Positions 40,593 through 49,093 of a stretch of 64,000 nt of DNA are shown here, piece after piece (the first letter of the stretch is position 1; the number at the start of each line of letters is the position of its first letter). The position numbers were made by a program, and so were the translations under genes. This DNA is from Nocardia sp. NBC_00508 (GTDB taxonomy: Bacteria > Actinomycetota > Actinomycetes > Mycobacteriales > Mycobacteriaceae): NCBI RefSeq assembly GCF_036346875.1, contig NZ_CP107852.1:5828001-5892000 (forward strand). The letters are read 5' to 3'. Under the pieces are notes generated by a model that saw only the letters and a program-made list of their open reading frames with translations, did no database searches and was not told where the DNA came from.

Positions 40593-41881
40593 CCGCGTCC
40601 AGCATGCTGGACACCCCGTCGCACTCCCGCTCTTCCCCGCTCGACCGGCTCCGCCCGAGCCGTTGGCGCCGCGGTGTCGTGGCGCTGTCCCGTGAGAAGA
40701 CCTCCGAGGGCGCTGCCGACCGCATCCTGCGCAGGCTGGGGCTGGCCATCGGCATCGCCGGGATGATCGCCGCGGTTGTCGAGCTACCCGAGATCGCCGA
40801 CCAGAGCCGGTTCGTGTCCGTCGGCTGGACGGTCGTCGAGGTAGCGCTGGCCTTCGGGTGGTTCCCCGTGCTCGCGGTCGCCTCGATCGCCCTGGGCCGG
40901 CGCGGGATCCAGCTGGTCGCCGGTGCGGCGGCGGTGAGTTTCCTCGCGGCGATGGCGGTCGTCCCGTTCGCCTACGCCGGACCGGAGGCCGAGGACGCGG
41001 CCTCGGTGTGGCTGTACCGGGTACTGGCACTGGGCGTCCTCGCGGCCGTGCTCGCGTGGCGCCCGCCGCTGGCCGTCGCGTACCTGATGGTCGGCGCCGC
41101 GTTCAGCGCGCTGGCGAACCTGGTCGTGCTGCGCGAGACCACCGCACTGGCGCTGCTCGGCGACTTCGCCAGGGCGGCCGGGCTCAGCGCGTTGTTCCTG
41201 TGGTGTGTGATCTATGCCAGGGCCGCGGCCGACCGCGTGGATCGGGAGTCGGCGATCGAGAGCAGCCGTGCCGCGGCCGTCGCGGGCGCGGCGGCCAGGG
41301 ACCGGGAGCGCGCGCGTTTCGCCGCTCTGATCCACGACGCGGTGCTGTCCACCCTGCTGGACGCTTCGCGTGCCGGGACAGAATCGCCGGTGCTGCGCCG
41401 CCAGGCCGAGCGCACGCTGGAACAACTCGACGAATCCCGGGTCGGGGAGACCGAACCCGACCGGCTGGACGCGCAATCCGCGATCGGATTCCTGCGCTCG
41501 GCCGTGCACGAGGTGAACCCCGGCATCCGGTTCACGGCGCGGCGCTGGACCGGATTCGACGATCTGCACCTGCCGGTCGCCGCCGCGAGCACGATCGCCG
41601 CCGCGCTCGCCGAGGCCGTGCGCAACAGTCTGCGCCACGCCACCGTGGCCGGGCGCGACGTGCGGCGCACCGTCACAGTGACGATCAGCGCTGGTGGCAT
41701 CCGCGTGGTATTCCGCGACGACGGCGCGGGTTTCGATCTGCGCGAGGTGCCCGTCGACCGGCTCGGCATCTCGGTGAGCATCCTCGGCCGCATGCGGCAG
41801 CTGGCGGGTGGCGCCGGGTTCGTGGAATCCTCGCCGGGCGAGGGGACGAGCGTCACGCTGGTATGGGGCGGCAATGGCTGA
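40589..41881 (+). CDS. Sensor histidine kinase
   Basis: 430 aa. Polar N-terminus of about 45 residues, six predicted transmembrane helices up to about residue 210, then the HisKA_3 phospho-acceptor region RERARFAALIHDAVLSTLLDASR near 240-262. HATPase_c shows the N-box EAVRNSLRHATVAG near 340 and the G1 box FRDDGAGFDLREV near 375, and ends EGTSVTLVW. Start overlaps the regulator stop. The stimulus is not identifiable from sequence; it should phosphorylate the NarL-type regulator encoded just upstream. Confidence 0.92.
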   Translation: MTASSMLDTPSHSRSSPLDRLRPSRWRRGVVALSREKTSEGAADRILRRLGLAIGIAGMIAAVVELPEIADQSRFVSVGWTVVEVALAFGWFPVLAVASIALGRRGIQLVAGAAAVSFLAAMAVVPFAYAGPEAEDAASVWLYRVLALGVLAAVLAWRPPLAVAYLMVGAAFSALANLVVLRETTALALLGDFARAAGLSALFLWCVIYARAAADRVDRESAIESSRAAAVAGAAARDRERARFAALIHDAVLSTLLDASRAGTESPVLRRQAERTLEQLDESRVGETEPDRLDAQSAIGFLRSAVHEVNPGIRFTARRWTGFDDLHLPVAAASTIAAALAEAVRNSLRHATVAGRDVRRTVTVTISAGGIRVVFRDDGAGFDLREVPVDRLGISVSILGRMRQLAGGAGFVESSPGEGTSVTLVWGGNG

Positions 41882-42896
41882 GCAGCAGGACACCGAATTC
41901 GGGCTGCGGGATCTGCTCGGACTGCGCGACCGGGCGGCTTGGCTGTTCCTGGTCATCCTCGAGGCGACCATCGTGCTCTACATGGTCCGGAACTTCTCGG
42001 AGACGCCGCTGGTCGCGGTCATCGCGGCGCTGGTCGTGCTCGCGCTGGCCGGCGTCGTGGTGGTGGCATCGCCGGTCGATCCGCTGCCCTGGCCCGCGAC
42101 CGTGTTCGTCGCCGCCTCCGGGCCGCTGGCCACGATCTTGACCTCGTTCGACGTCGAACACGGCTGGTCGAAGCAGGTGTGGACGGCGTTCGCCGCGTCG
42201 TACGTGCTCGCCGTGCTGGTGCTGCGCGGACGGCCCGCCGCGGCCTGGCTCGGCGTCGCGGGCATCGGTGTGGTGATCGCGGTCGTGGGTGTGGTGGCCG
42301 GGCTGCGCGTCGGTGTGGTCGTCGGTTCGATCGTGCCGGTCGCGACGGTGGCGGGAGTGTCACTGTTCGCGGCGATCATGCGTCCCACGCAGCGCTCGCT
42401 GCGCCTGCTGCGGGAGGAGGCCACCATGCGCGCCGCCGCCGAGGCCGCCATGGCCGCGGAGAACGGGGAACGCGACCGGCAACTCGCCCGCCTGGACGCG
42501 GTGGCGCGCCCGATTCTGGAGCGCATCGCCGACGGCGACGAACTGACCGCCCTCGAGCGGGAACAGTGCCGGCTCCTGGAAGCCGAACTGCGCGACGGCC
42601 TCCGGGCCCCGCACCTGGTCACCGAACAGCTCAGCAGTGCCGCCCGCGGCGCCCGCTCGCGTGGCGTCGAGGTGGTCCTGCTCGACGACGGCGGTTTCGC
42701 GGGCGTCCCCGCCCGGGTGCGGCAGCAGGTGATCGACGCGGCCACCCGCGAGCTGGATGCCGCGAACGAGGGATCGGTCACGGTCCGCATCCTCCCGACC
42801 GGCCGCCGGATCCTGGCGACCGTACTGGCCACCGCGTCGGACCGAGACCGCCGCACCGAAATCGACACGACCGGCGCCGTCACCGTATCGACCTGA
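41874..42896 (+). CDS. Third membrane protein of the two-component operon
   Basis: 340 aa. Starts MAEQQDTEFGLRDLLGLRDRAAW; six hydrophobic helices to about residue 175, then a coiled-coil-like stretch (RLLREEATMRAAAEAAMAAENGERDRQLARLDAVA) and a degenerate domain without N- or G-boxes. It overlaps the kinase stop by 8 bp, so the three genes are one operon. The layout copies a kinase but lacks the ATP site and phospho-His, suggesting an accessory or sensor partner. No family name assigned. Confidence 0.75.
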   Translation: MAEQQDTEFGLRDLLGLRDRAAWLFLVILEATIVLYMVRNFSETPLVAVIAALVVLALAGVVVVASPVDPLPWPATVFVAASGPLATILTSFDVEHGWSKQVWTAFAASYVLAVLVLRGRPAAAWLGVAGIGVVIAVVGVVAGLRVGVVVGSIVPVATVAGVSLFAAIMRPTQRSLRLLREEATMRAAAEAAMAAENGERDRQLARLDAVARPILERIADGDELTALEREQCRLLEAELRDGLRAPHLVTEQLSSAARGARSRGVEVVLLDDGGFAGVPARVRQQVIDAATRELDAANEGSVTVRILPTGRRILATVLATASDRDRRTEIDTTGAVTVST

Positions 42897-42933
42897 CGAG
42901 AGCCTGTCGGTGCCACATGGCAGTGTGCGGTCC

Positions 42934-44133
42934 ATGCGGAAGATGGGTGCGGCGGCGGCGCGTCGAACGGCTTTGGCGGCGCAGGGTTTCGGGGCGCGCA
43001 AGCCCGGTCGGGCGACCAGGCGATCGGTGCTCGGCGTGTTGGATAGAACGCAGCTGTTGCAGCTGGATTCGGTGTCGGCGGTGGTGCGGGCGCATTACGC
43101 GCCGGTGTTCAGCCGAATCGGTCCCTACGATCGCGCCCTGCTCGATCAGGCCGCATGGAGCAACGGCGTGCGGCGCCCGCGCGCACTGGTCGAGTACTGG
43201 GCGCACGAGGCCGCGCTCATCCCGGTGCAGGACTGGCCGCTGCTGCGCTGGCGGATGCGGCGCTACGAGCACGGGCGCTGGGCCGGTATGCGCAAGGTGG
43301 TGGAGCGCAATCCCACCTTGGGCAAGGACATCCTGGATGTGATCACCGACGTGGGCCCGGCCACCGCCGGTGAGGTGGAGCGCCATCTCGAGCTGGACAA
43401 GCCGCGGCCCAAGGGCTCCTGGTGGAATCTCAGCGACACCAAGATGATCTGCGAGCAGCTTTTCGCCGCGGGCGCGCTTTCTGTGGCCGCCCGCGTCGGG
43501 TTCACCAGGCATTACGACCTCGCGGAGCGGGTGATCCCGCCGGATGTGCTGGCGCGTCGCGTTTCCGAGCAGGACGCGGTGCGGGAGCTGATACTTCGGG
43601 CGGCCACCGCGCACGGCATCGGCACCGAGGCCGACCTGCGCGACTACTACCGCCTACAGCGCACCCAGACCGAGCCGGCCATCGCCGATCTGGTGGACGC
43701 GGGCGAGTTGATCCCGGTGGAGGTGGCGGGCTGGGCGAAACCGGCCTATCTGCGGGCCGGGGCGTCCACGCCGCGCCGCATCGACGGCGCCGCGCTGTTG
43801 TGCCCGTTCGATCCGCTGATCTTCTTCCGCGCTCGCACGGAGCGGATCTTCGACTTCCACTACCGGATCGAGATCTATACGCCGGAACACAAACGGGTAC
43901 ACGGCTATTACGTCTTCCCATTCCTGTTGAACGGCGAACTCGTCGGCCGCGTCGACCTGCGCGCCGAACGCGCGAGCGGTCGGCTGTGGGTGCCCGCCGC
44001 GTTCGCCGAACCCGGGTACGACACTCCGGCCACCGCGCATGCGCTCACCGGTGCGCTGCGGGAACTGGCCGACTGGCTCGAACTCGACGAGGTGGCGATC
44101 GGGGACCGGGGCGATCTCGCCCCGCTGCTGTAG
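42934..44133 (+). CDS. AlkZ/YcaQ-type crosslink-repair DNA glycosylase
   Basis: 399 aa. Three winged-helix domains typical of HTH_42/AlkZ proteins. The catalytic QxD motif is present as Q43-L-D45 in TQLLQLDSVSAVVRAHY. Other blocks: ALVEYWAHEAALIPVQDWPLL near 83, LCPFDPLIFFRARTERIFDFHYRIEIYTP near 288 and HGYYVFPFLLNGELVGRVDLRAER near 321. AlkZ proteins unhook interstrand crosslinks or remove alkylated bases. ATG at 42934; the upstream frame is unrelated. It stands alone, convergent with a HicB-like gene. Confidence 0.9.
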   Translation: MRKMGAAAARRTALAAQGFGARKPGRATRRSVLGVLDRTQLLQLDSVSAVVRAHYAPVFSRIGPYDRALLDQAAWSNGVRRPRALVEYWAHEAALIPVQDWPLLRWRMRRYEHGRWAGMRKVVERNPTLGKDILDVITDVGPATAGEVERHLELDKPRPKGSWWNLSDTKMICEQLFAAGALSVAARVGFTRHYDLAERVIPPDVLARRVSEQDAVRELILRAATAHGIGTEADLRDYYRLQRTQTEPAIADLVDAGELIPVEVAGWAKPAYLRAGASTPRRIDGAALLCPFDPLIFFRARTERIFDFHYRIEIYTPEHKRVHGYYVFPFLLNGELVGRVDLRAERASGRLWVPAAFAEPGYDTPATAHALTGALRELADWLELDEVAIGDRGDLAPLL

Positions 44134-44157
44134 CGTGCCGGGCTCGCGCGGCCGGGC

Positions 44158-44601
44158 TCAGCTGTCGCGCTTGGGTCCGTAGCCGCGCATCTGGTCGCGC
44201 AGCGCGCCGTGCACGGCACCCGACAGCCAGGAGTTCAATGACTGACCGCTCTGTGCGGCAGCTTCTTCCGCGCGCGCCTTCATCTGTTCGACCAGCCGGA
44301 GCGTGACCCGGCTGATGTCTCCGGTCATCTCCTCGAACGTGGGCGGCTCGTCGGTTGCCGTGCTCTTGCGCACATCGACCGAGGCGTCCGTGCCGTCGAC
44401 CGACACGTGCACCGTGCGGTCGCCGAGCGCCGAGCTGACCTCCGCGGCGAGCTCGGACAGCGCGGCGAGCAACACCAACCGGGCCGAACTCTCCGTCGCC
44501 GCGGCCAGCGCCGCCGCCGTGGCCTGGGTCTTCTCGTCGCCGAGCGCTGCGGCGGCGATCAGGTTCTCGCGCAGCTGGGCGGTGTACTTGTTCAAATCCA
44601 T
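44158..44601 (-). CDS. HicB-like protein with C-terminal RHH domain
   Basis: 147 aa. The N-terminal 75 residues (MDLNKYTAQLRENLIAAAA...) match the N-terminal region of mycobacterial HicB-like proteins. The C-terminus VTLRLVEQMKARAEEAAAQSGQSLNSWLSGAV is a ribbon-helix-helix DNA-binding domain as in HicB antitoxins. No toxin gene is next to it, so it is more likely a stand-alone repressor. Repeats in its promoter (44612-44650) suggest autoregulation; a DUF4097 partner common in relatives is absent here. Confidence 0.78.
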   Translation of the reverse strand: MDLNKYTAQLRENLIAAAALGDEKTQATAAALAAATESSARLVLLAALSELAAEVSSALGDRTVHVSVDGTDASVDVRKSTATDEPPTFEEMTGDISRVTLRLVEQMKARAEEAAAQSGQSLNSWLSGAVHGALRDQMRGYGPKRDS

Positions 44602-44611
44602 GACACCAGTG

Positions 44612-44650
44612 TGACGTCTAAAATAATGTCTAGCAAGAGTATGTCTGACA
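44612..44650. promoter_or_regulatory. Repeated GTCTA boxes upstream of the HicB-like gene
   Basis: TGACGTCTA (44612), TAATGTCTA (44624) and TATGTCTGACA (44640) repeat a GTCTA/G core at 12- and 15-bp spacing in an AT-rich stretch between the divergent HicB-like and dapA genes. Probable RHH operator, possibly also affecting dapA. Confidence 0.5.
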
Positions 44651-44734
44651 TCATCGTGCAGTCAGTGTCTGGCGATCGTCCCTTGTTGCGGCTCGATCGC
44701 CGACAAGGGTGTCGAGGGTGTGTCCCGGAGCGGG

Positions 44735-44740
44735 TAGCCT
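44735..44740 (+). promoter_or_regulatory. Putative -10 element for leaderless dapA mRNA
   Basis: TAGCCT ends 8 nt before ATG 44749. Confidence 0.45.
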
Positions 44741-44748
44741 TTCTGACC

Positions 44749-45657
44749 ATGACGAACGGTGAATCGACGCCAACGGAGCTGCGCGCGTCCGGCACGGTAG
44801 GTGTCGCGATGGTGACCCCCTTCAGTGCCGACGGCAAGCTCGACGTCGATACCGGGGTCGCGCTCGCGGCCGACCTGGTCGACCGCGGCGTCGACCTGCT
44901 CGCGATCTCCGGAACAACCGGCGAGTCGCCGACCACCACCGAGTCCGAGAAGGCCGATCTGCTGCGTGCCGTCGTCGACGCCGTCGGCGATCGTGCCACC
45001 GTGATCGCCGGCGCGGGCACCTATGACACCGCGCATTCGATCGAACTCGCGCGCTGCGCGCAGCGCGCGGGTGCACATGGTTTGCTCGTGGTGACGCCGT
45101 ACTACTCCCGGCCCACCCAGGCCGGGCTGATCGCGCACTTCACCGCCGTCGCCGACGCTACCGACCTGCCGGTCACCCTGTACGACATCCCGGGCCGGTC
45201 GGTGGTGCCGATCGCCAGCGGCACCATCCGCACACTCGCCGAACACCCGCGCATCGTCGCGGTCAAGGACGCCAAGGGCGACCTGAACATGGGCGCCGAC
45301 CTCATCGCGAGCACCGGCCTGGCCTTCTACTCCGGCGACGACGCGCTCAACCTGCCGTGGCTGTCGGTCGGCGCGGCCGGATTCATCAGTGTCATCGGGC
45401 ATCTCGTGCCGGAACGGCTGCGCGCCATGATCGAGGCGTATACCGCCGGTGACGTGGTGCGTGCCCGCGAGATCAACGCCACGCTGCTGCCACTGCACGC
45501 GGCGATGGCGCGGCTGGGCGGCGTCGCGATGAGCAAGGGCGGACTGCGCCTGCTCGGGGTCGAGGTCGGCGAGCCGCGGCTGCCGCAGCTGATGCCGAGC
45601 GAGGGGGAACTGGACGCGTTGGCTGCCGATTTGCGGACCTTGGGGGTGCTCTCGTGA
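44749..45657 (+). CDS. dapA: 4-hydroxy-tetrahydrodipicolinate synthase
   Basis: 302 aa. TIM-barrel signature SGTTGESPTTTESEK near 54-68, LYDIPGRS with catalytic Tyr145, and the Schiff-base lysine K173 in VAVKDAKGD. It condenses pyruvate and aspartate semialdehyde in the diaminopimelate pathway. rnj overlaps its stop (GTGA). In mycobacteria thyX precedes dapA; here the preceding gene is the opposing HicB-like gene and thyX is absent. Confidence 0.96.
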   Translation: MTNGESTPTELRASGTVGVAMVTPFSADGKLDVDTGVALAADLVDRGVDLLAISGTTGESPTTTESEKADLLRAVVDAVGDRATVIAGAGTYDTAHSIELARCAQRAGAHGLLVVTPYYSRPTQAGLIAHFTAVADATDLPVTLYDIPGRSVVPIASGTIRTLAEHPRIVAVKDAKGDLNMGADLIASTGLAFYSGDDALNLPWLSVGAAGFISVIGHLVPERLRAMIEAYTAGDVVRAREINATLLPLHAAMARLGGVAMSKGGLRLLGVEVGEPRLPQLMPSEGELDALAADLRTLGVLS

Positions 45658-47636
45658 GCGAGCCCCTGGCCCGTCGTTCCCGTCGCAGCGCATCCCGGCC
45701 CGCGGGAGCGCCCGCCCCGGCCGCACCGGTCGAGCGGACGACGCCGCCCGCCTCGTCGAAGGCGGCCGAACCGGCCGAGGCGGCGCCCGCCGAGGTGACG
45801 GTGGAGGCCGGACCGATCGTGCGCGCCGAGGCGGCGAAGCCGGCGCAGGCGAGACCGGAGCGCCGGGCGCAGGAGGCGCCGTCCCGGCGTCGCGGACGTG
45901 CGTCCTCCGGCGGGCGGCGAGCCGAAGCGCCCGCGCCGCAGCCGGTTGCGATCGCCAGGCACGACCGTCTCGGCACCCCGCCGGCCCTGCCCGAGAACGG
46001 GCTACGCGTGTTCGCGCTCGGCGGCATCGGCGAGATCGGCCGCAACATGACCGTTTTCGAGTACGGCGGCAAGCTGCTGGTCGTCGACTGCGGCGTGCTG
46101 TTCCCGGAGGACCAGCAGCCCGGCGTCGACCTGATCCTGCCCGACTTCCGTCCTATCGAGGACCGGATGGACGATGTGGTCGCCGTCGTGCTCACCCATG
46201 GCCACGAGGACCACATCGGCGCGGTGCCGTTCCTGCTGCGGTTGCGGCAGGACATTCCGGTCGTCGGCTCGAAGTTCACTCTCGCGTTGGTCGCCGCGAA
46301 ATGCCGGGAGCACCGTCAGCATCCGAAGCTGGTGGAGGTTGCCGAGGGACAGCACACTACGCACGGCCCGTTCGGCTGCGAGTATTTCGCGGTCAATCAC
46401 TCCATTCCCGACGCGATCGCCGTCGCCATCCGTACGCCCGCCGGCGTCGTCTTGCACACCGGCGATATCAAGCTCGATCAGCTGCCGCTGGACGGACGGC
46501 TCACCGACCTGGCCGGATTCTCCCGGCTCGGCGACGAGGGCGTCGACCTGTTCCTGGTGGACTCCACCAACGCGGAGGTCCCCGGATTCGTCACGCCGGA
46601 ACGTGAGATCGGCGGCGTCCTGGACACGGTGATCGGCAAGGCGAGCAGCCGGGTGATCGTCGCGTCGTTCGCCAGTCACGTGCATCGCATCCAGCAGGTG
46701 GTGGACGTGGCCCAGAAGTACGGGCGGCGTGTGTGTTTCATCGGCCGCTCGATGGTCCGCAATATGCAGATCGCGCAGGACCTCGGCTATCTGACGGTCC
46801 CGGACGGTGTGGTCGTCGACCTCGATGTCGCCGCGACTCTCCCGGCCCACCGTCTGGTGCTGATCTCGACCGGGTCGCAGGGCGAGCCGCTGTCGGCGCT
46901 GTCGCGCATGGCGCGCGGCGAGCACCGGCAGATCAACATTCGCGCCGACGACCTGGTGGTGCTGGCCTCCTCACTCATCCCCGGCAACGAGAACTCCGTA
47001 TTCGCGGTGGTGAACGGCCTGGCCCGGCTGGGTGCCACGGTGATCACCCAGCAGAACGCCAAGGTGCACGTCTCCGGGCACGCGTCCGCGGGTGAGCTGC
47101 TGTACCTGTACAACGCGGTGCGGCCGACCAACGCGATGCCGGTGCACGGCGAGTGGCGCCACCTGCGCGCGAACGCGGCCCTGGCGGTGGCGACCGGCGT
47201 CCCCGAAGACCGGGTGGTGCTCGCCGAGGACGGCGTGGTGGTCGATCTGGTCGACGGCATCGCCTCGGTCGTCGGCCGAGTGCCGGTCGGGCATGTGTAT
47301 GTCGACGGGCTGTCGGTGGGCGATGTCGGCGAGTCGACGCTATCGGACCGGCTGGTGCTCGGCGAGGGCGGTTTCATCGCGATCACCGTCGCGATCGATG
47401 AGACCACCGGCAAGGCGGTCAGCACGCCCGAGGTCAGCGGGCGTGGCTTCTCCGACGATCCGGCCGCGCTGCTGGACGCGGCGGGATTGGTGGAGGCCGA
47501 ACTGCTCCGGCTGGCGGGCGAGGGCGTCACCGACACCCACCGAATCGCGCAGAGCGTGCGGCGGGTGGTCGGGCGCTGGGTGGCGGACACCTATCGGCGT
47601 CGTCCGATGATCGTGCCGACGGTTATCGGCGTCTGA
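45654..47636 (+). CDS. rnj: Ribonuclease J
   Basis: 660 aa. Metallo-beta-lactamase/beta-CASP nuclease: FALGGIGEIGRNMTVFE near 119, the zinc motif H182-G-H184-E-D186-H187, NHSIPDAIA near 240, HTGDIKLD and the beta-CASP region, then the C-terminal RNase J domain. A 105-residue Ala/Pro/Arg-rich leader precedes the catalytic core, longer than in most homologues and probably disordered. It processes and degrades mRNA and rRNA 5' ends with endonuclease activity. GTG start overlapping dapA; a strong terminator follows. Confidence 0.95.
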   Translation: MSEPLARRSRRSASRPAGAPAPAAPVERTTPPASSKAAEPAEAAPAEVTVEAGPIVRAEAAKPAQARPERRAQEAPSRRRGRASSGGRRAEAPAPQPVAIARHDRLGTPPALPENGLRVFALGGIGEIGRNMTVFEYGGKLLVVDCGVLFPEDQQPGVDLILPDFRPIEDRMDDVVAVVLTHGHEDHIGAVPFLLRLRQDIPVVGSKFTLALVAAKCREHRQHPKLVEVAEGQHTTHGPFGCEYFAVNHSIPDAIAVAIRTPAGVVLHTGDIKLDQLPLDGRLTDLAGFSRLGDEGVDLFLVDSTNAEVPGFVTPEREIGGVLDTVIGKASSRVIVASFASHVHRIQQVVDVAQKYGRRVCFIGRSMVRNMQIAQDLGYLTVPDGVVVDLDVAATLPAHRLVLISTGSQGEPLSALSRMARGEHRQINIRADDLVVLASSLIPGNENSVFAVVNGLARLGATVITQQNAKVHVSGHASAGELLYLYNAVRPTNAMPVHGEWRHLRANAALAVATGVPEDRVVLAEDGVVVDLVDGIASVVGRVPVGHVYVDGLSVGDVGESTLSDRLVLGEGGFIAITVAIDETTGKAVSTPEVSGRGFSDDPAALLDAAGLVEAELLRLAGEGVTDTHRIAQSVRRVVGRWVADTYRRRPMIVPTVIGV

Positions 47637-47649
47637 TCTCCGAACTGCG

Positions 47650-47685
47650 AAAAGCGCCGGATAGCTCAGCTATCCGGCGCTTTTT
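47650..47685. terminator. Intrinsic terminator, bidirectional
   Basis: AGCGCCGGATAG (47653-47664), loop CTCAG, CTATCCGGCGCT (47670-47681), then TTTT; preceded by AAAA, so it works on both strands. It separates rnj from the opposing MTB12-like lipoprotein gene. It is the best canonical terminator in the window. Confidence 0.92.
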
Positions 47686-47702
47686 CGCTCATGCGTGCGC
47701 GG

Positions 47703-48260
47703 TCACTCCTGGCAGGCCGCGGACTCGATCTTCGCGCTCTTGACGATATTGCAGGCGAAGGTGTGGTCGACCTTCCACTGGCCGCCCTCGGAGACGAACT
47801 GGATGAACGCGTCGTCCACGGGGGTGCCGTCGATGGTGACCTTGGCATCGGCCTTCAGCTTGCCGTCCTTCGGGTCGCCGACGCCGGTGACCTCGACGAC
47901 GACCTTCTGCTTCTTCGCGGCGTCGACGAGGTTGGCGACCAGGTAGGGATCCTGTTCGGCGGCCTGAATCCAGCTGATCTTCTCCGCGTTGGGCACGTTG
48001 GGATCGAACGCCTTCTGCAGCCGCTCGTTCAGCTGCTGCACGGAGGGCTTGGCCAGTGCGGGCGAGGACGGGGTGGTCGGCGCGGAGCCGGCCTCCTTGT
48101 CGCCCTTGTCGGAGCCACCTTCCAATTCACCCGGCGTGTGGCTCGGGTTGGCGCTGGTGCTCGGGGACGAGGAGTCGTCGCCGGAGGCGCAGGCGGTCAG
48201 CGAGCAGGCCACTGCGGTGAGGACGACGGCCACGGCGGTCCGGAAAGTGCGGTGCTTCAC
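47703..48260 (-). CDS. MTB12-like secreted lipoprotein
   Basis: 185 aa from GTG 48260 (AAGGAAA upstream; the longer frame to 48290 is less likely). Signal sequence VKHRTFRTAVAVVLTAVACSL, then lipobox LTAC. A Ser/Thr/Pro linker to about residue 70, then a domain with LNERLQKAFDPNVPNAEKISWIQ and FVSEGGQWKVDHTFACNIV that follows the low-molecular-weight antigen MTB12 C-terminal pattern (DPNV...K...FV..GGW..S). Exported, membrane-anchored; function unknown. Confidence 0.8.
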   Translation of the reverse strand: MKHRTFRTAVAVVLTAVACSLTACASGDDSSSPSTSANPSHTPGELEGGSDKGDKEAGSAPTTPSSPALAKPSVQQLNERLQKAFDPNVPNAEKISWIQAAEQDPYLVANLVDAAKKQKVVVEVTGVGDPKDGKLKADAKVTIDGTPVDDAFIQFVSEGGQWKVDHTFACNIVKSAKIESAACQE

Positions 48261-48289
48261 AATGTTTCCTTCGACTCGAATACCGGGCA

Positions 48290-48670
48290 TCAGCCGTGGT
48301 TGGACGTGCAGTTCCAGTGCACGATGTAGGCGGCGGAATCGTTGTGCGCCAGGGCTTGGCCCTGCGCGGCGCGCCGGGACGACGCGTACCCCCAGCTCCA
48401 GCTGCCGCTGTTACTGGAGTACGCCACGGCGCCGCAACCGTTGCGGAACCAGACCACCGTGCTGCAGTCCGCGGCGCCGCAGGAGCTCACGGCGCGACGC
48501 TGCGCGGAAGCCGAATCCGGGTAGTCGTAGGAGTACCCGATCAACCCGGTGGAGGTGGACAGCGCGATGGCGCCGTAGTTGTTGGTGTAGGCATTCGCCG
48601 CGGGCGCGCTGACGGCCAGCACGGTACCCGCCGCCGCCAAGGCGGCCACACCGGTAGCAAACTTCTTCAC
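48290..48670 (-). CDS. Secreted DUF4189 protein
   Basis: 126 aa from GTG 48670, with GAAGGGG upstream. A signal peptide KKFATGVAALAAAGTVLAVS ending in ANA gives a mature protein beginning YTNNYGAIAL. DUF4189 repeats: AIALSTSTGLIGYSYDYPDSASAQRRAVSSCG and GCGAVAYSSNSGSWSWGYASS. Four Cys residues in SCGAADCS, NGCGAVAY and WNCTS are likely paired. Extracellular; function unknown. Two Met codons further 5' (48694 and 48823) would only extend the signal region. Confidence 0.85.
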   Translation of the reverse strand: MKKFATGVAALAAAGTVLAVSAPAANAYTNNYGAIALSTSTGLIGYSYDYPDSASAQRRAVSSCGAADCSTVVWFRNGCGAVAYSSNSGSWSWGYASSRRAAQGQALAHNDSAAYIVHWNCTSNHG

Positions 48671-49093
48671 GGAGGATTTGCCCCTTCTTGTCATTAGGTC
48701 CACGACCCGATGGACCGAGAGACAAGGTACAGAGCCGACTCTCATTGCGCTAGCCGGAGATTTCCCGGCACAGGGAGTAAAAGACTCCGCGGTATGGAAA
48801 AACCGCGCCCATTGGCAGAGCAAGCGTAGAGCTCAGTGTGGTTCACCATCGCTGCTCACGCAACCCGTGCACGGGAGGGGACTTCGATCGACGGCCGCGG
48901 TGAAACACGATGACCGGCAACGCCATTGCGCTCACGAGCGTCTGGCTTCGCAGACCCCGCCGGGCAGGGCGTTCCGCAGCCGATCGGATGCGGCGGCGTG
49001 TGCTGCCGCTGATCTTCGCGTGGCGCCGGAGCCTCGGCGACGGGTGTGTCCTGCTTCGCGCCGCCGCGACCGGACGCTCGGTATGGTCTGAGC
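48671..49093. other. Gene-free divergent interval
   Basis: 423 bp between the DUF4189 gene and the TIGR03085-like gene. No supported gene, hairpin or repeat. The only signals are the -10 of the gene to the right (49082) and the DUF4189 leader. Confidence 0.45.
49082..49087 (+). promoter_or_regulatory. Putative -10 element for leaderless mRNA
   Basis: TATGGT ends 6 nt before GTG 49094, and no ribosome site is present. Confidence 0.5.
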
